64,000 bases of DNA from JASJBU01 sp963790775 (GCA_963790775.1 CAWBPR010000011.1:434001-498000); one strand, 5' to 3'. Positions 18,189 to 27,954 are shown, counted from the first letter of the stretch. The notes: generated by a model not told the origin, from the letters alone. A program made the numbers and translations.

Positions 18189-18226
18189 GTTCGGGCATCT
18201 GCGCCAAAGGCGCAGGACGCCCGAAC
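18189..18226 (+). terminator. Strong hairpin between narK2 and narG
   Basis: Arms GTTCGGGC (18189-18196) and GCCCGAAC (18219-18226) enclose a second stem CTGCGCC/GGCGCAG with an AAA loop. There is no T tract. A weaker hairpin (ATCCGTT/AACGGAT) follows. It probably sets the ratio of narK to narG message by partial termination or by mRNA processing. Confidence 0.6.
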
Positions 18227-18283
18227 GGATCCGTTTCAACATGAATGAACGGATTCAAGTGGAATATTTAGAGGAGTTAAAAG

Positions 18284-21200
18284 ATGAGTCAATTTCTTGA
18301 TCGTTTGCAGTTCTTTAAAAAGAAGCAAGGCGAATTTTCAGAAGGTCACGGTGAAACCACGAATGAAAGTCGCGAGTGGGAGAATAGTTATCGTCAGCGG
18401 TGGCAGCATGACAAGATCGTTCGTTCAACACATGGTGTGAACTGTACAGGATCCTGTTCCTGGAAAATTTACGTGAAGAACGGCCTGGTAACCTGGGAGA
18501 CACAGCAGACTGACTATCCAAGAACCCGTCCGGATCTGCCCAATCATGAACCCAGGGGATGCCCTCGGGGCGCCAGTTACTCCTGGTATATCTACAGTGC
18601 CAACCGGCTGAAGTATCCAAAAGTTCGTAAACCTTTGCTCAAGCTGTGGCGTGATGCGAGAAGAACGATGGAACCGGTTGATGCCTGGGGATCAATTGTT
18701 GAAGATAAAGTTAAAGCCGATTCCTACAAATCCAAGCGTGGTATGGGTGGTTTCATTCGTTCCAGCTGGGATGAAGTGAACGAAATTATCGCTGCAGCAA
18801 ACGTTTACACGGCAAAAACCTATGGCCCAGACCGGGTGGTTGGCTTTTCTCCGATTCCCGCCATGTCGATGGTCTCCTATGCAGCCGGCTCCCGATATCT
18901 TTCGCTGATCGGTGGCGTCTGTCTTAGTTTCTACGACTGGTATTGCGACTTGCCGCCAGCTTCGCCACAGGTTTGGGGCGAGCAGACTGACGTGCCCGAA
19001 TCCGCTGACTGGTACAACTCCAACTATATTATTGCCTGGGGCTCCAACGTCCCGCAGACGCGTACCCCGGATGCCCACTTTTTTACTGAAGTACGCTACA
19101 AAGGGGCTAAGACTGTTTCCATTACCCCGGACTATGCAGAAGTCTCAAAACTGACTGACGAATGGCTGAATCCGAAACAGGGCACCGATGCCGCCCTGGC
19201 TATGGCATTTGGACATGTCATTTTAAAAGAATTCCACCTGGATAACCCGAGTGAATACTTCACCGGTTATGTGCGCCAATACACCGATATGCCCATGCTG
19301 GTGGTATTGGAAGAACATCAAGATGGCTCATTGAAATCGACCCGATTTTTACGTGCTTCTGACCTGACGAGTAGTCTGGGTCAGACAAACAACCCGGAAT
19401 GGAAAACGATTGGTATCGATGAAAGCAGCAATGAGTTGGTTTCACCTCAAGGCTCGATTGGCTACCGCTGGGGCGAAGATGGGAAATGGAACATTGAAGA
19501 GCGTGAAGGTAAAGAAGGTAAAGAAACTAAGCTGCAACTTTCTTTAATAGGTAACGATGTTTCAGCGGTAGCCTTCCCTCACTTTGCATCTGATGGTTCC
19601 AACGAACATTGGACCGCTGACGAATTTGGGGAAATACTGGTTAAAAATGTTCCGACTAAAACCATTAAAGGCGCAAAAGGGAAAACATTCATAGTTGCTA
19701 CCGTGTATGACTTGTTGATGGCTAACTATGGTCTTGATCGCGGTCTAGGTGGCGACAACGTCGCAACCAGTTTTGATGATGATACGCCGGGCACCCCGGC
19801 CTGGCAGGAAAAGATTACCGGAGTAGCGAGCGCCAAGGTCATCAAAATTGCCCGGGAATTTGCTGACACCGCGAATAAAACCAAGGGTAAGTCGATGGTC
19901 ATTATCGGTGCGGCAATGAACCATTGGTATCACATGGACATGAACTACCGCGGCGTAATCAATATGCTGATGATGTGCGGCTGTGTGGGTCAATCCGGTG
20001 GCGGCTGGGCTCACTATGTGGGACAGGAAAAATTGCGCCCACAGACTGGCTGGTTACCGCTGGCTTTTGGCTTGGACTGGTCTCGCCCGCCTCGGCAGAT
20101 GAACGGTACCTCTTTCTTTTATAACCATTCATCACAATGGCGTCACGAGAAAGTGAGTATTCATGAAGTTCTGTCTCCCTTGGCGGATAAAAGTGAATTT
20201 TCCGAACATATGCTCGATTACAACATCAAGGCCGAGCGTATGGGCTGGTTGCCATCCGCGCCTCAGCTGAATCGGAATCCACTGCAGATCACAAAAGACG
20301 CCGAAGCAGCCGGTATGGATCCCAAAGATTATGTGGTCCAGCAGTTAAAAAGTGGTGAGCTGAAGTTTGCCGCTGAAGCCCCCGATGCGCCGGAAAACTT
20401 TCCGCGTAACCTGTTTGTATGGCGTTCCAATCTTCTCGGTTCTTCCGGCAAGGGCCATGAGTATATGCTCAAGTATTTTCTAGGCACTCGAAACGGGCTG
20501 ATGAACGAAGATTTGGGCAAAACAGGCGGCTTTAAACCTCAGGAAGCTGAGTGGGTCGAGGAGGGCGCTACCGGCAAGCTTGATCTGGTGACCACACTGG
20601 ATTTTCGCATGTCATCAACCTGTGTCTACTCTGACATCGTACTGCCCACAGCCAGCTGGTATGAAAAAGATGACTTAAATACGTCCGACATGCACCCCTT
20701 TATTCATCCGCTCTCCACTGCGGTCGATCCTGCTTGGGAAGCCAGGTCGGATTGGGAAATTTATAAAGGCATTGCAAAGAAATTCTCAGAAGTGGCTGAA
20801 GGGGTACTGGGTGTAGAAAAGGACTTCGTCACCGTACCCATGCTGCATGACACTCCCGGAGAATTGGCGCAGCCGTTCGATGTGAAAGACTGGAAAAAAG
20901 GCGAATGCGATCTGATTCCCGGCGTCACAGCACCCAACATGGTGGTCGTCGAGCGGGATTATCCAAATACCTATAAGCAGTTCACTTCCCTTGGGCCTTT
21001 GATGGACAAATTGGGTAACGGTGGTAAGGGTATCGGCTGGAACACCGACGAAGAAATCGATTTACTCGGTAAGCTGAATCACCTCAATACAGATGAAGGT
21101 ATCAGTAATGGCCGGCCCATCATTGAATCAGCGATTGATGCCTGTGAAACCGTTTTGACATTAGCGCCGGAAACCAATGGCAACGTGGCTGTGAAAGCCT

Positions 21201-22039
21201 GGGCAGCACTCGGTAAAAAGACTGGGCGCGAACATACGCATCTGGCGAATCCCAAGCATGATGAAAAAATTCGTTTCCGCGACATTCAGGCGCAGCCGAG
21301 AAAGATTATTTCATCGCCTACCTGGTCCGGCTTGGAAGACGAGCACGTCAGTTACAATGCAGGATATACAAACGTGCATGAACTGATCCCCTGGAGAACT
21401 CTTACCGGTCGTCAGCAGTTCTATCAAGACCACAAGTGGATGCAGGCTTTTGGAGAGCAGTTTGCTTCATATAGGCCGCCGGTAAATACCAAGACCATCG
21501 ATCTGGTTAAAGGAAAAAAAGGCAACGGCAACAAAGAAATCCTCCTCAACTGGATCACGCCACACCAAAAATGGGGTATCCACAGCACCTACACTGACAA
21601 TCTGCTGATGTTAACGCTGTCTCGCGGCGGCCCAATCATCTGGTTGAGCGAAACCGACGCGAAAGAAGCCGGTATTGAAGACAATGACTGGGTTGAAGTA
21701 TTCAACGCCAACGGGGCTATCGCCTGCCGCGCAGTGGTTTCACAGAGGGTTAATCAAGGCATGGTCATGATGTATCACGCGCAGGAGCGAATTGTGAATG
21801 TGCCGGGCAGCGAAATGACCGGCACACGCGGCGGCCACCATAACTCAGTGACTCGCACCTTATTAAAACCCACTCACATGATCGGTGGTTATGCGCAACA
21901 GGCATGGGGCTTTAATTATTACGGTACTGTGGGTTCCAACCGTGATGAATATGTTGTGGTGAGAAAGATGGATAAAGTCGACTGGCTGGAAGGTTCAGAT
22001 AGCGATGACCTCCCTCAACCACTTCCCCAAAACGTATAA
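18284..22039 (+). CDS. narG: Respiratory nitrate reductase alpha subunit
   Basis: 1251 residues, the usual NarG length. FS0 ligands H50, C54, C58 and C93 fit the E. coli pattern with an offset of one, and the molybdenum ligand is the Asp in CDLPPAS (D222). The segment FYDWYCDLPPASPQVWGEQT is diagnostic. The N-terminus lacks a functional twin-arginine signal, so the enzyme faces the cytoplasm. It reduces nitrate to nitrite with quinol electrons delivered through NarH and NarI. GAGGAG precedes the ATG. NarH begins 12 bases after its stop. Confidence 0.97.
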   Translation: MSQFLDRLQFFKKKQGEFSEGHGETTNESREWENSYRQRWQHDKIVRSTHGVNCTGSCSWKIYVKNGLVTWETQQTDYPRTRPDLPNHEPRGCPRGASYSWYIYSANRLKYPKVRKPLLKLWRDARRTMEPVDAWGSIVEDKVKADSYKSKRGMGGFIRSSWDEVNEIIAAANVYTAKTYGPDRVVGFSPIPAMSMVSYAAGSRYLSLIGGVCLSFYDWYCDLPPASPQVWGEQTDVPESADWYNSNYIIAWGSNVPQTRTPDAHFFTEVRYKGAKTVSITPDYAEVSKLTDEWLNPKQGTDAALAMAFGHVILKEFHLDNPSEYFTGYVRQYTDMPMLVVLEEHQDGSLKSTRFLRASDLTSSLGQTNNPEWKTIGIDESSNELVSPQGSIGYRWGEDGKWNIEEREGKEGKETKLQLSLIGNDVSAVAFPHFASDGSNEHWTADEFGEILVKNVPTKTIKGAKGKTFIVATVYDLLMANYGLDRGLGGDNVATSFDDDTPGTPAWQEKITGVASAKVIKIAREFADTANKTKGKSMVIIGAAMNHWYHMDMNYRGVINMLMMCGCVGQSGGGWAHYVGQEKLRPQTGWLPLAFGLDWSRPPRQMNGTSFFYNHSSQWRHEKVSIHEVLSPLADKSEFSEHMLDYNIKAERMGWLPSAPQLNRNPLQITKDAEAAGMDPKDYVVQQLKSGELKFAAEAPDAPENFPRNLFVWRSNLLGSSGKGHEYMLKYFLGTRNGLMNEDLGKTGGFKPQEAEWVEEGATGKLDLVTTLDFRMSSTCVYSDIVLPTASWYEKDDLNTSDMHPFIHPLSTAVDPAWEARSDWEIYKGIAKKFSEVAEGVLGVEKDFVTVPMLHDTPGELAQPFDVKDWKKGECDLIPGVTAPNMVVVERDYPNTYKQFTSLGPLMDKLGNGGKGIGWNTDEEIDLLGKLNHLNTDEGISNGRPIIESAIDACETVLTLAPETNGNVAVKAWAALGKKTGREHTHLANPKHDEKIRFRDIQAQPRKIISSPTWSGLEDEHVSYNAGYTNVHELIPWRTLTGRQQFYQDHKWMQAFGEQFASYRPPVNTKTIDLVKGKKGNGNKEILLNWITPHQKWGIHSTYTDNLLMLTLSRGGPIIWLSETDAKEAGIEDNDWVEVFNANGAIACRAVVSQRVNQGMVMMYHAQERIVNVPGSEMTGTRGGHHNSVTRTLLKPTHMIGGYAQQAWGFNYYGTVGSNRDEYVVVRKMDKVDWLEGSDSDDLPQPLPQNV

Positions 22040-22050
22040 GGAGTCATAGC

Positions 22051-23583
22051 ATGAAGATACGTTCTCAAGTTGGTATGGTGTTGAACCTCGACAAGTGTAT
22101 TGGTTGTCACACCTGCTCTATCACTTGTAAAAATGTTTGGACATCCCGTGAAGGGGTTGAATACGCCTGGTTCAACAATGTTGAAACTAAGCCGGGTATT
22201 GGCTACCCCAAAGAATGGGAAAACCAGGATAAGTGGAACGGCGGCTGGGTAAGAAAATCAGACGGCAGTATCGAACCTCGTATCGGGGGTAAATACCGTG
22301 TTCTGGCAAATATATTTGCCAACCCGGATCTACCTGAGATCGATGATTACTATGAGCCATTTGATTTTGATTATCAGCATTTGCATACAGCCCCAGATAT
22401 GCCCCACCAGCCCACGGCTCGCCCAAGATCCCTGATCAGCGGTAAACGCATGGAAAAGATCGTATGGGGACCCAACTGGGAGGAAATTCTGGGCACCGAG
22501 TTCGAAAAGCGAAGTAAAGATAAAAACTTCGATAACATACAAAAGGAAATGTATGGCGAGTTTGAAAATACTTTCATGATGTACTTGCCGCGTCTTTGCG
22601 AACATTGCCTCAATCCTGCCTGTGTTGCATCCTGTCCCTCCGGCGCTATCTACAAGCGTGAGGAAGACGGCATCGTTCTGATTGATCAGGAAAAATGCCG
22701 TGGATGGCGCATGTGCATCAGTGGCTGTCCCTACAAAAAGATCTACTTTAATTGGAAGGCAGGAAAATCTGAAAAGTGTATTTTCTGTTATCCAAGAATT
22801 GAATCGGGTCAACCGACGGTTTGTTCAGAAACCTGTGTCGGCCGCATCCGTTACCTGGGTGTGTTGCTTTATGATGCGGACAAGATCAAAGAAGTAGCCT
22901 CGACAACCTCGGATGCTGATCTGTACGAAAAGCAGCTGGAAATATTCCTCGATCCAAACGATCCGGCAGTCATTGCCCAAGCCAGAAAAGACGGTATTGC
23001 CGATTCGATCATTGAAGCGGCGCAAAAATCGCCTGTCTATAAACTGGCGGTCGATTGGAAGCTGGCATTGCCGCTTCATCCGGAGTACCGAACATTACCG
23101 ATGGTATGGTATGTGCCGCCATTGAGCCCGATACAGAATGCGGTCGAAGCGGGGCAGTTGGGTAAGGCCGGTGTCATTCCGGATATTCGCTCGTTGCGGA
23201 TTCCCTTGAAGTATCTTGCCAATATGCTGACGGCGGGCGATGAGGAGCCAGTGGCTCTAGCGCTGGAGAGATTGGCGGCGATGCGTGCTTACAAGCGGGC
23301 TGAAAATGTAGAAGGCGTCGAAGATCTCGAGGTTTTGCAGCAAGCAGGCCTGACGAAAAAACAGGCGGATGAGATGTATCGCTACCTGGCGATTGCCAAC
23401 TACGAAGATCGCTTCGTTATTCCAACTGGCCATCGCGAACTGAATATCCCGGAAGCATATTCAGAGCGAGGGGGTTGTGGTTTCAGCTTCGGTAACGGTT
23501 GCAGCTCTGGCAGTAACGAAGTGAATATGTTCGGGGCCAAAAAAACAACCAGCCGCGACATTCTTAAAATGGTTCAGGAGTAA
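22051..23583 (+). CDS. narH: Respiratory nitrate reductase beta subunit
   Basis: 510 residues with four cysteine groups: CIGCHTCSITC (16-26), CEHCLNPACVASCP, CRGWRMCISGCP and CIFC...CSETC. Trp in the third group replaces a cysteine and marks the [3Fe-4S] cluster, as in E. coli. It relays electrons from NarI to NarG. The C-terminal extension beyond the ferredoxin core is the NarH-specific domain. AAGGAG lies upstream of the ATG. Confidence 0.97.
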   Translation: MKIRSQVGMVLNLDKCIGCHTCSITCKNVWTSREGVEYAWFNNVETKPGIGYPKEWENQDKWNGGWVRKSDGSIEPRIGGKYRVLANIFANPDLPEIDDYYEPFDFDYQHLHTAPDMPHQPTARPRSLISGKRMEKIVWGPNWEEILGTEFEKRSKDKNFDNIQKEMYGEFENTFMMYLPRLCEHCLNPACVASCPSGAIYKREEDGIVLIDQEKCRGWRMCISGCPYKKIYFNWKAGKSEKCIFCYPRIESGQPTVCSETCVGRIRYLGVLLYDADKIKEVASTTSDADLYEKQLEIFLDPNDPAVIAQARKDGIADSIIEAAQKSPVYKLAVDWKLALPLHPEYRTLPMVWYVPPLSPIQNAVEAGQLGKAGVIPDIRSLRIPLKYLANMLTAGDEEPVALALERLAAMRAYKRAENVEGVEDLEVLQQAGLTKKQADEMYRYLAIANYEDRFVIPTGHRELNIPEAYSERGGCGFSFGNGCSSGSNEVNMFGAKKTTSRDILKMVQE

Positions 23584-23589
23584 ACGCAG

Positions 23590-24306
23590 GTGTTGGCATT
23601 AAAAGTAATTTCAAGATTGCTCGACTATCCATCACAGGAATTATTTACTCATGCGGATGAACTGGTCAGAGCAGTCAATGCAGATGCGAAACTTTCTACT
23701 GAAAGTAAGGCTCAGCTTGTTGATTTTATGAGTCAATTAACTGCTTCTGACTTATACGATGCGCAAGAAAAGTATGATCTTTTGTTTGACCGGGGGCGTG
23801 CACTATCGCTTCTCCTGTTTGAACACGTACACGGTGAGTCGAGAGACCGCGGACAGGCGATGGTCGACCTGATGCGTGAGTATACCGAGCATGGATTCGA
23901 GGTCAGTTCAGAACAATTACCTGACTATATTCCTCTCTATCTGGAGTTTTTGAGCGAACAGGAAGAATCCTATGCCCGGGAATGGCTCTCCGATGTCAGT
24001 CATATCCTGACCATGCTGAGTGAGCGCCTACTGGATCGTGAATGCTCCTACCGTGTTCTGTTTGAAGCACTTATCGAGCTATCCGGTGCGAGTGTAGATC
24101 GTGAACCCATAGCCTTGGCGGTGCAAAAAGAGCAGCCGGATGACACGCTGGAAGCGATAGACAAGGCTTGGGAAGATAAAGAGGTTCGTTTTGACGATCC
24201 CCTCGAACCAGGTTGCGAATCATCGTGCGCTTATTCATCGGCAACGCAAGATACACCTATTACATGGCGTGATGCGTCGGAAATATCCGCTGCCCAGTCG
24301 TCGTAA
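23590..24306 (+). CDS. narJ: Nitrate reductase molybdenum cofactor assembly chaperone
   Basis: 238 residues starting with GTG, 6 bases after narH; the AGGAG at the end of narH serves as its binding site. The family segment YDLLFDRGRALSLLLFEHVHGESRDRGQAM is present in pieces near residues 60-90. NarJ binds apo-NarG until cofactor insertion and membrane docking. The C-terminal 40 residues are acidic and unconserved. Confidence 0.94.
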   Translation: MLALKVISRLLDYPSQELFTHADELVRAVNADAKLSTESKAQLVDFMSQLTASDLYDAQEKYDLLFDRGRALSLLLFEHVHGESRDRGQAMVDLMREYTEHGFEVSSEQLPDYIPLYLEFLSEQEESYAREWLSDVSHILTMLSERLLDRECSYRVLFEALIELSGASVDREPIALAVQKEQPDDTLEAIDKAWEDKEVRFDDPLEPGCESSCAYSSATQDTPITWRDASEISAAQSS

Positions 24307-24317
24307 AGGAGAAAACT

Positions 24318-24995
24318 ATGTCTTATCTCAACAGTCTGTTATTTGGGATCTATCCCTATATCGCTATTCTGGTCTGTCTGGTCGGTAGTTGGATCCGTTA
24401 TGACCGGGAACCCTATACCTGGAAAGCAAGCTCCAGTCAGATGCTTAGAAACAAAGGTATGCGAGTAGCCAGCAATCTCTTTCATGTTGGCATACTGTTC
24501 ATCCTGATAGGTCATTTTGTCGGCCTATTAACGCCGCATGAGGTTTACCATGCGTTTATCAGCACTGAGAACAAGCAATTGCTGGCCATGGTGAGTGGTG
24601 GTTTTTTTGGACTGGTTTGCCTGGCCGGGATAGTCATGCTGCTGCAACGACGCTTCACCGATCCACGGATTCGTGCAACATCCAGCATGTCCGACAATAT
24701 CATACTGGTCCTGCTGTTCGTTCAGCTTATCCTGGGGCTCTTAACCATTTTCGCTTCCGCCAAGCACATGGACGGCTCAGTCATGGTTTTACTGGGGACT
24801 TGGGCGCAAAGTATTGTCACCTTCCAGGTAACTCAGGCGGCAATGGCTATCGAGCCAGTCAGTATTATCTATAAACTGCACGTATTTCTTGGGTTGACCA
24901 TTATATTGCTTGTCCCCTTTAGCCGCCTGGTTCACGTTATCAGTGCTCCGGTCTGGTACCTGGGACGTCGTTATCAGGTTGTCAGACAACGCTAA
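24318..24995 (+). CDS. narI: Respiratory nitrate reductase gamma subunit, cytochrome b
   Basis: 225 residues with five membrane segments. The four heme ligands are at H56, H66, H188 and H206, matching H56, H66, H187 and H205 of E. coli NarI. It oxidises quinol on the periplasmic side and passes electrons to NarH. AAAGGAG precedes the ATG. It completes narGHJI. Confidence 0.96.
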   Translation: MSYLNSLLFGIYPYIAILVCLVGSWIRYDREPYTWKASSSQMLRNKGMRVASNLFHVGILFILIGHFVGLLTPHEVYHAFISTENKQLLAMVSGGFFGLVCLAGIVMLLQRRFTDPRIRATSSMSDNIILVLLFVQLILGLLTIFASAKHMDGSVMVLLGTWAQSIVTFQVTQAAMAIEPVSIIYKLHVFLGLTIILLVPFSRLVHVISAPVWYLGRRYQVVRQR

Positions 24996-25017
24996 CGGTG
25001 TAGGTTTATCTCTTGAG

Positions 25018-25057
25018 GTTTTGCGGTTGGGGATAATTGATATCCTGACCGCAAAAC
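25018..25057 (+). terminator. Hairpin between narI and the parvulin gene
   Basis: GTTTTGCGGT (25018-25027) and ACCGCAAAAC (25048-25057) are exact inverted repeats, with an inner GGATA/TATCC stem. The distal arm lacks a T tract. Partial termination or message stabilisation is likely. Confidence 0.5.
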
Positions 25058-25087
25058 AGATTTCACCCACATGATTAGAGAAATCGT

Positions 25088-25900
25088 ATGACTAGCTGTG
25101 CTGCAACGGCTGCAAGGCCGGAGAACAAACCCTTACCTGAAATACGTATCAATGGCGTGCTCCTGGATGAATCGCTCTATGCTCAGGAGTTGCAATATCA
25201 CCCTGCCAGGGATTTTGAATCAGCCTTGAAAAAGGCAGGTCAGGCGCTGGTTATCAGGCAACTATTAATCGATGAGCTGAAGAAGGATCGCGCGGGTGGC
25301 GAGCCAATAAGGGATGAAGAGGAGGCGATTCAGGCGTTGCTGGAAAAGAACATCTCTTGTCAGGAGCCATCTGAAGAAGATTGTAGGCGCTATTTTGAGA
25401 ATAATCCGAATCGTTTCATGAGCCAGACCCTTCTGCAGGTTGAGCATATTCTTCTTCCTGCTGCGAAGGATGATATAGCTGAAAGAGATCAGGCGAAGGA
25501 ACAGGCACTGTCAATTATTCAACAATTAACCTCTGATCCGGCGTCGTTTCCGGCACTTGCCGAACAGTTTTCCGTCTGCCCATCAAAGAAGGCCGGTGGT
25601 TCACTCGGACAGATCGGCAAAGGCCAGACCGTTCCGGAGTTCGAACAACAGATCATGCGCTTGCCTGTCGGTCTGGCGGATGTGCCGATTGAGAGTCGCT
25701 ACGGATTTCACGTTGTCCGCTTAAACAAAAGGATCGATGGCAGACCTCTGGAGTACGACATGATCGCCAATAAAATAAAGAGTTACTTGACTCAGAAAGC
25801 ATCGCAACTTTCCATTCAGGCTTACTTACATTCGTTAGTTGAAAAAGCAAGCATTGATGGGATACAGATGTGCTTTACCGACGAAAATGTTGTCGTTTAA
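25088..25900 (+). CDS. Parvulin-type peptidylprolyl isomerase of the nar operon
   Basis: 270 residues. A NifM/SurA-like helical region occupies the N-terminal half, and a rotamase domain lies at about 115-225 (VEHILLPA ... GGSLGQIGKGQTVPEFEQQIMRLPVG ... YGFHVVRLNKR). No signal peptide is seen, so it is cytoplasmic. Parvulins at the end of nar operons are common in proteobacteria, where they are thought to help fold NarG or NarH. It follows narI across the 25018 hairpin. Confidence 0.87.
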   Translation: MTSCAATAARPENKPLPEIRINGVLLDESLYAQELQYHPARDFESALKKAGQALVIRQLLIDELKKDRAGGEPIRDEEEAIQALLEKNISCQEPSEEDCRRYFENNPNRFMSQTLLQVEHILLPAAKDDIAERDQAKEQALSIIQQLTSDPASFPALAEQFSVCPSKKAGGSLGQIGKGQTVPEFEQQIMRLPVGLADVPIESRYGFHVVRLNKRIDGRPLEYDMIANKIKSYLTQKASQLSIQAYLHSLVEKASIDGIQMCFTDENVVV

Positions 25901-26171
25901 ATGGCTGTCCGAGAATCGAATCCATAGCAGCTAATATTTTTGCTCATGTGAGCGGGGTAGTGAGGGTAGGCTGTAGCTGACGCTTTGTTGAATGTCTACT
26001 TGGTAACTGTCCCTTTGGTTCCAATCGCTCATCGTGAACGCGCTGTGGAACTGGCCCGACCGCAAATGCCAGATCGCACGCATCATGTGACAGGATGAGC
26101 TGAGTCATAATGTTCAATGTGCCACAGTGCAGGGTTGGATAGTCCCTGCCATGTTTTGAGAGGAAGTATTC

Positions 26172-26537
26172 ATGAGTACAAATCCCTACGCTACCCGAAT
26201 CGAATATCTGGAAGTCGATGGTGGTCGAGTGGCCACCGACCAGGAGGGTTATATCCAGGATATGGACCAATGGTCGGATGGTTTTGTCATCGCCCTGGCC
26301 GCCAAGGAGGGTTTGACGCTGACCGATGAGCACTGGGAGGTGGTCCGCTTTATCCGCAACTACTATGAGGAACACCGGGTGCAGGCGCAGGTGCGCGACA
26401 TGATCAAACACTTCAATGAAGTCTGGGGTCCGGAGCGGGGCAACAATCACTATCTGCACGATCTCTTTCCGAAGGGTGGTCCGCAGAAGCAGGGCAACCG
26501 GCTGGCGGGTATCCGCAAGACCAAAGGTGAACATTGA
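26172..26537 (+). CDS. Cysteine-free DsrC/TusE-family protein
   Basis: 121 residues that align with DsrC/TusE (LTDEHWEVVRFIRNYYEEH, WGPERGNNHYLHDLFPKGGP). The C-terminal arm reads QGNRLAGIRKTKGEH. In DsrC two cysteines sit in this arm and TusE keeps one, but here both positions are replaced (Asn and Glu), and the whole protein has no cysteine. It therefore cannot carry persulfide or trisulfide. Such members have been proposed to be regulatory (RspA-type). GAGAGGAAG precedes the ATG, and an FKBP-type isomerase follows 15 bases later. A paralogous domain is fused in the protein at 29241. Confidence 0.85.
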   Translation: MSTNPYATRIEYLEVDGGRVATDQEGYIQDMDQWSDGFVIALAAKEGLTLTDEHWEVVRFIRNYYEEHRVQAQVRDMIKHFNEVWGPERGNNHYLHDLFPKGGPQKQGNRLAGIRKTKGEH

Positions 26538-26552
26538 ACATCTGGGATTGAC

Positions 26553-27086
26553 ATGCGTATAACCAAAGACAAAGTGGCCACCATCGAATACTGGATGGTG
26601 GATCAGGCCGGCGCCCTCATCGATACGAGTGACCATGCCGAGCCTCTCTCCTTTATCCAAGGTAGTGGCAAGGTGTTACCTGCCATCGAAGAGAAATGTG
26701 AAGCACATAGAGTGGGAGAACGGCTCATCTTCACTCTGGAGCCAGGGCAGGCCTATGGTGAACGTGACGAAGACCTGATAAGAGTGATACCGCGCGATCG
26801 ATTCGTTTATCATGGAGAATTGACGGTGGGGATGACCTTCACCAGCGGCAGGACGGGACATCAGAGGCTGGTGACCGTGACTGACGTAGATCAGGCAACG
26901 ATCACGGTTGATGCCAACCATCCCCTGGCGGGACAGCGACTGCATGTCGATCTGGTGATCGTCGATGTGCGGGACGCGGTGGAAGAGGAACTGACTACCG
27001 GGATTGTGCAGGAAATGGCTGATATATTTGCCCGCGAGCAGGAGGGCGCCCGCGTTCACGGGATACCGGTCAAGGGCCCTAACTGA
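26553..27086 (+). CDS. FKBP-type peptidylprolyl isomerase, SlyD-like
   Basis: 177 residues with the FKBP/IF-domain layout of SlyD: VATIEYWMVDQAGALIDTS, the GSGKVLPAIEEKCEAHRVGERLIFTLEPGQAYGER region in pieces, and a flap insertion at about 85-130. The histidine-rich metal-binding tail of E. coli SlyD is absent. It probably forms an operon with the DsrC-like gene upstream and may fold or isomerise a partner of the nitrate or sulfur enzymes; that role is inference. Confidence 0.85.
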   Translation: MRITKDKVATIEYWMVDQAGALIDTSDHAEPLSFIQGSGKVLPAIEEKCEAHRVGERLIFTLEPGQAYGERDEDLIRVIPRDRFVYHGELTVGMTFTSGRTGHQRLVTVTDVDQATITVDANHPLAGQRLHVDLVIVDVRDAVEEELTTGIVQEMADIFAREQEGARVHGIPVKGPN

Positions 27087-27149
27087 TCGGATTAATGCAT
27101 CCGGTCAGGGGCTTTTACCATATTGGCTGCGCATCGGCGTCACTCGTGG

Positions 27150-27347
27150 TCATTCAGGCCCAGCTCCTGTGTGTTCCTGCAACTTCTCTACCAGTAGCTG
27201 GAGATCCAGGCTCTGCATGCGCTGCAAGGCGAGTTCCCAGCGACCTTCCCGGCACAAGCCACTGATTCCCGCGTCCTCGTATGCCTCCATGGCAGTTCGC
27301 AGGCAAGCTTCTCGTACAGCTTCGGCAAGTTGCAGTGGGTCCGGCAT
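27150..27347 (-). CDS. Small conserved-looking protein of unknown function
   Basis: 65 residues, mostly helical (AEAVREACLRTAMEAYEDAG, then GLCREGRWELALQRMQSLDL). The composition is protein-like and the pattern resembles short proteins found near nitrate respiration genes in other proteobacteria, but I cannot name a family with certainty. It ends 22 bases before the MarR gene start region, on the same strand and downstream of it. Function unknown. Confidence 0.55.
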   Translation of the reverse strand: MPDPLQLAEAVREACLRTAMEAYEDAGISGLCREGRWELALQRMQSLDLQLLVEKLQEHTGAGPE

Positions 27348-27369
27348 GGCGATTTCCTAAGCGAAAGAT

Positions 27370-27954
27370 TTACTGGGTCTTTGCAGTCACGGGATACTGG
27401 TGCTCACGACAAAACAGCGTGACATCCTTTTCAGTCAGAGGTTCTTGAGTCAGCTGACAAAAAAAGTCTCTTTCACGTTGCTGATTGAATCGACAGCTAT
27501 GGCAGGGTGCAAAGGTCTTGAGACCATTCGCCCTCTGCACAGAATGCAAAATACAACGCAACTGCTCGACAACTGCCTGGCTTTCAGGCTTTGAAAGTTC
27601 CTCGAACCCCCGTACCAGCGATTTCGCAGGAACCGCGCGATTGACCAATTGCAGGCCCTTGACGGTGGGTTTGAGATGCACCAACCGCTTGTCCCTGGCA
27701 TCACCCTGCTTACGCAATAATCCCTTCTGTTCAAGCACCTTCAGGGTCTGGGAAACGGTGCCTTTGGTCAACCCCAGAAACTCCGCAACAGCTTGCGGCG
27801 TATCCGAATAGCGATTGCATTGGGTGAGAAAATCCAAGGCCTCGAGTTGTACAGGCCGCATATCATATTCGTTGCATAGAGCACGCAGGTCGGCGCGTAT
27901 AAGGTTTCCCAGTCGCTCCAGCAGGTCATGCGCTTCATGCGTATTCGTAGACAT
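27370..27954 (-). CDS. MarR-family regulator with a C-terminal four-cysteine module
   Basis: 194 residues. A winged-helix MarR domain occupies about 10-145 (AEFLGLTKGTVSQTLKVLEQ ... DARDKRLVHLKPT). After it comes a tail with C151, C154, C166 and C182 (CHSC ... C ... C), which is not part of a standard MarR protein and could bind an Fe-S cluster or zinc. It is divergent to the cytochrome P460 gene, and two related palindromic sites lie between them. A sensor of nitric oxide or redox state that represses both genes would fit, but this is inferred. Confidence 0.85.
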   Translation of the reverse strand: MSTNTHEAHDLLERLGNLIRADLRALCNEYDMRPVQLEALDFLTQCNRYSDTPQAVAEFLGLTKGTVSQTLKVLEQKGLLRKQGDARDKRLVHLKPTVKGLQLVNRAVPAKSLVRGFEELSKPESQAVVEQLRCILHSVQRANGLKTFAPCHSCRFNQQRERDFFCQLTQEPLTEKDVTLFCREHQYPVTAKTQ

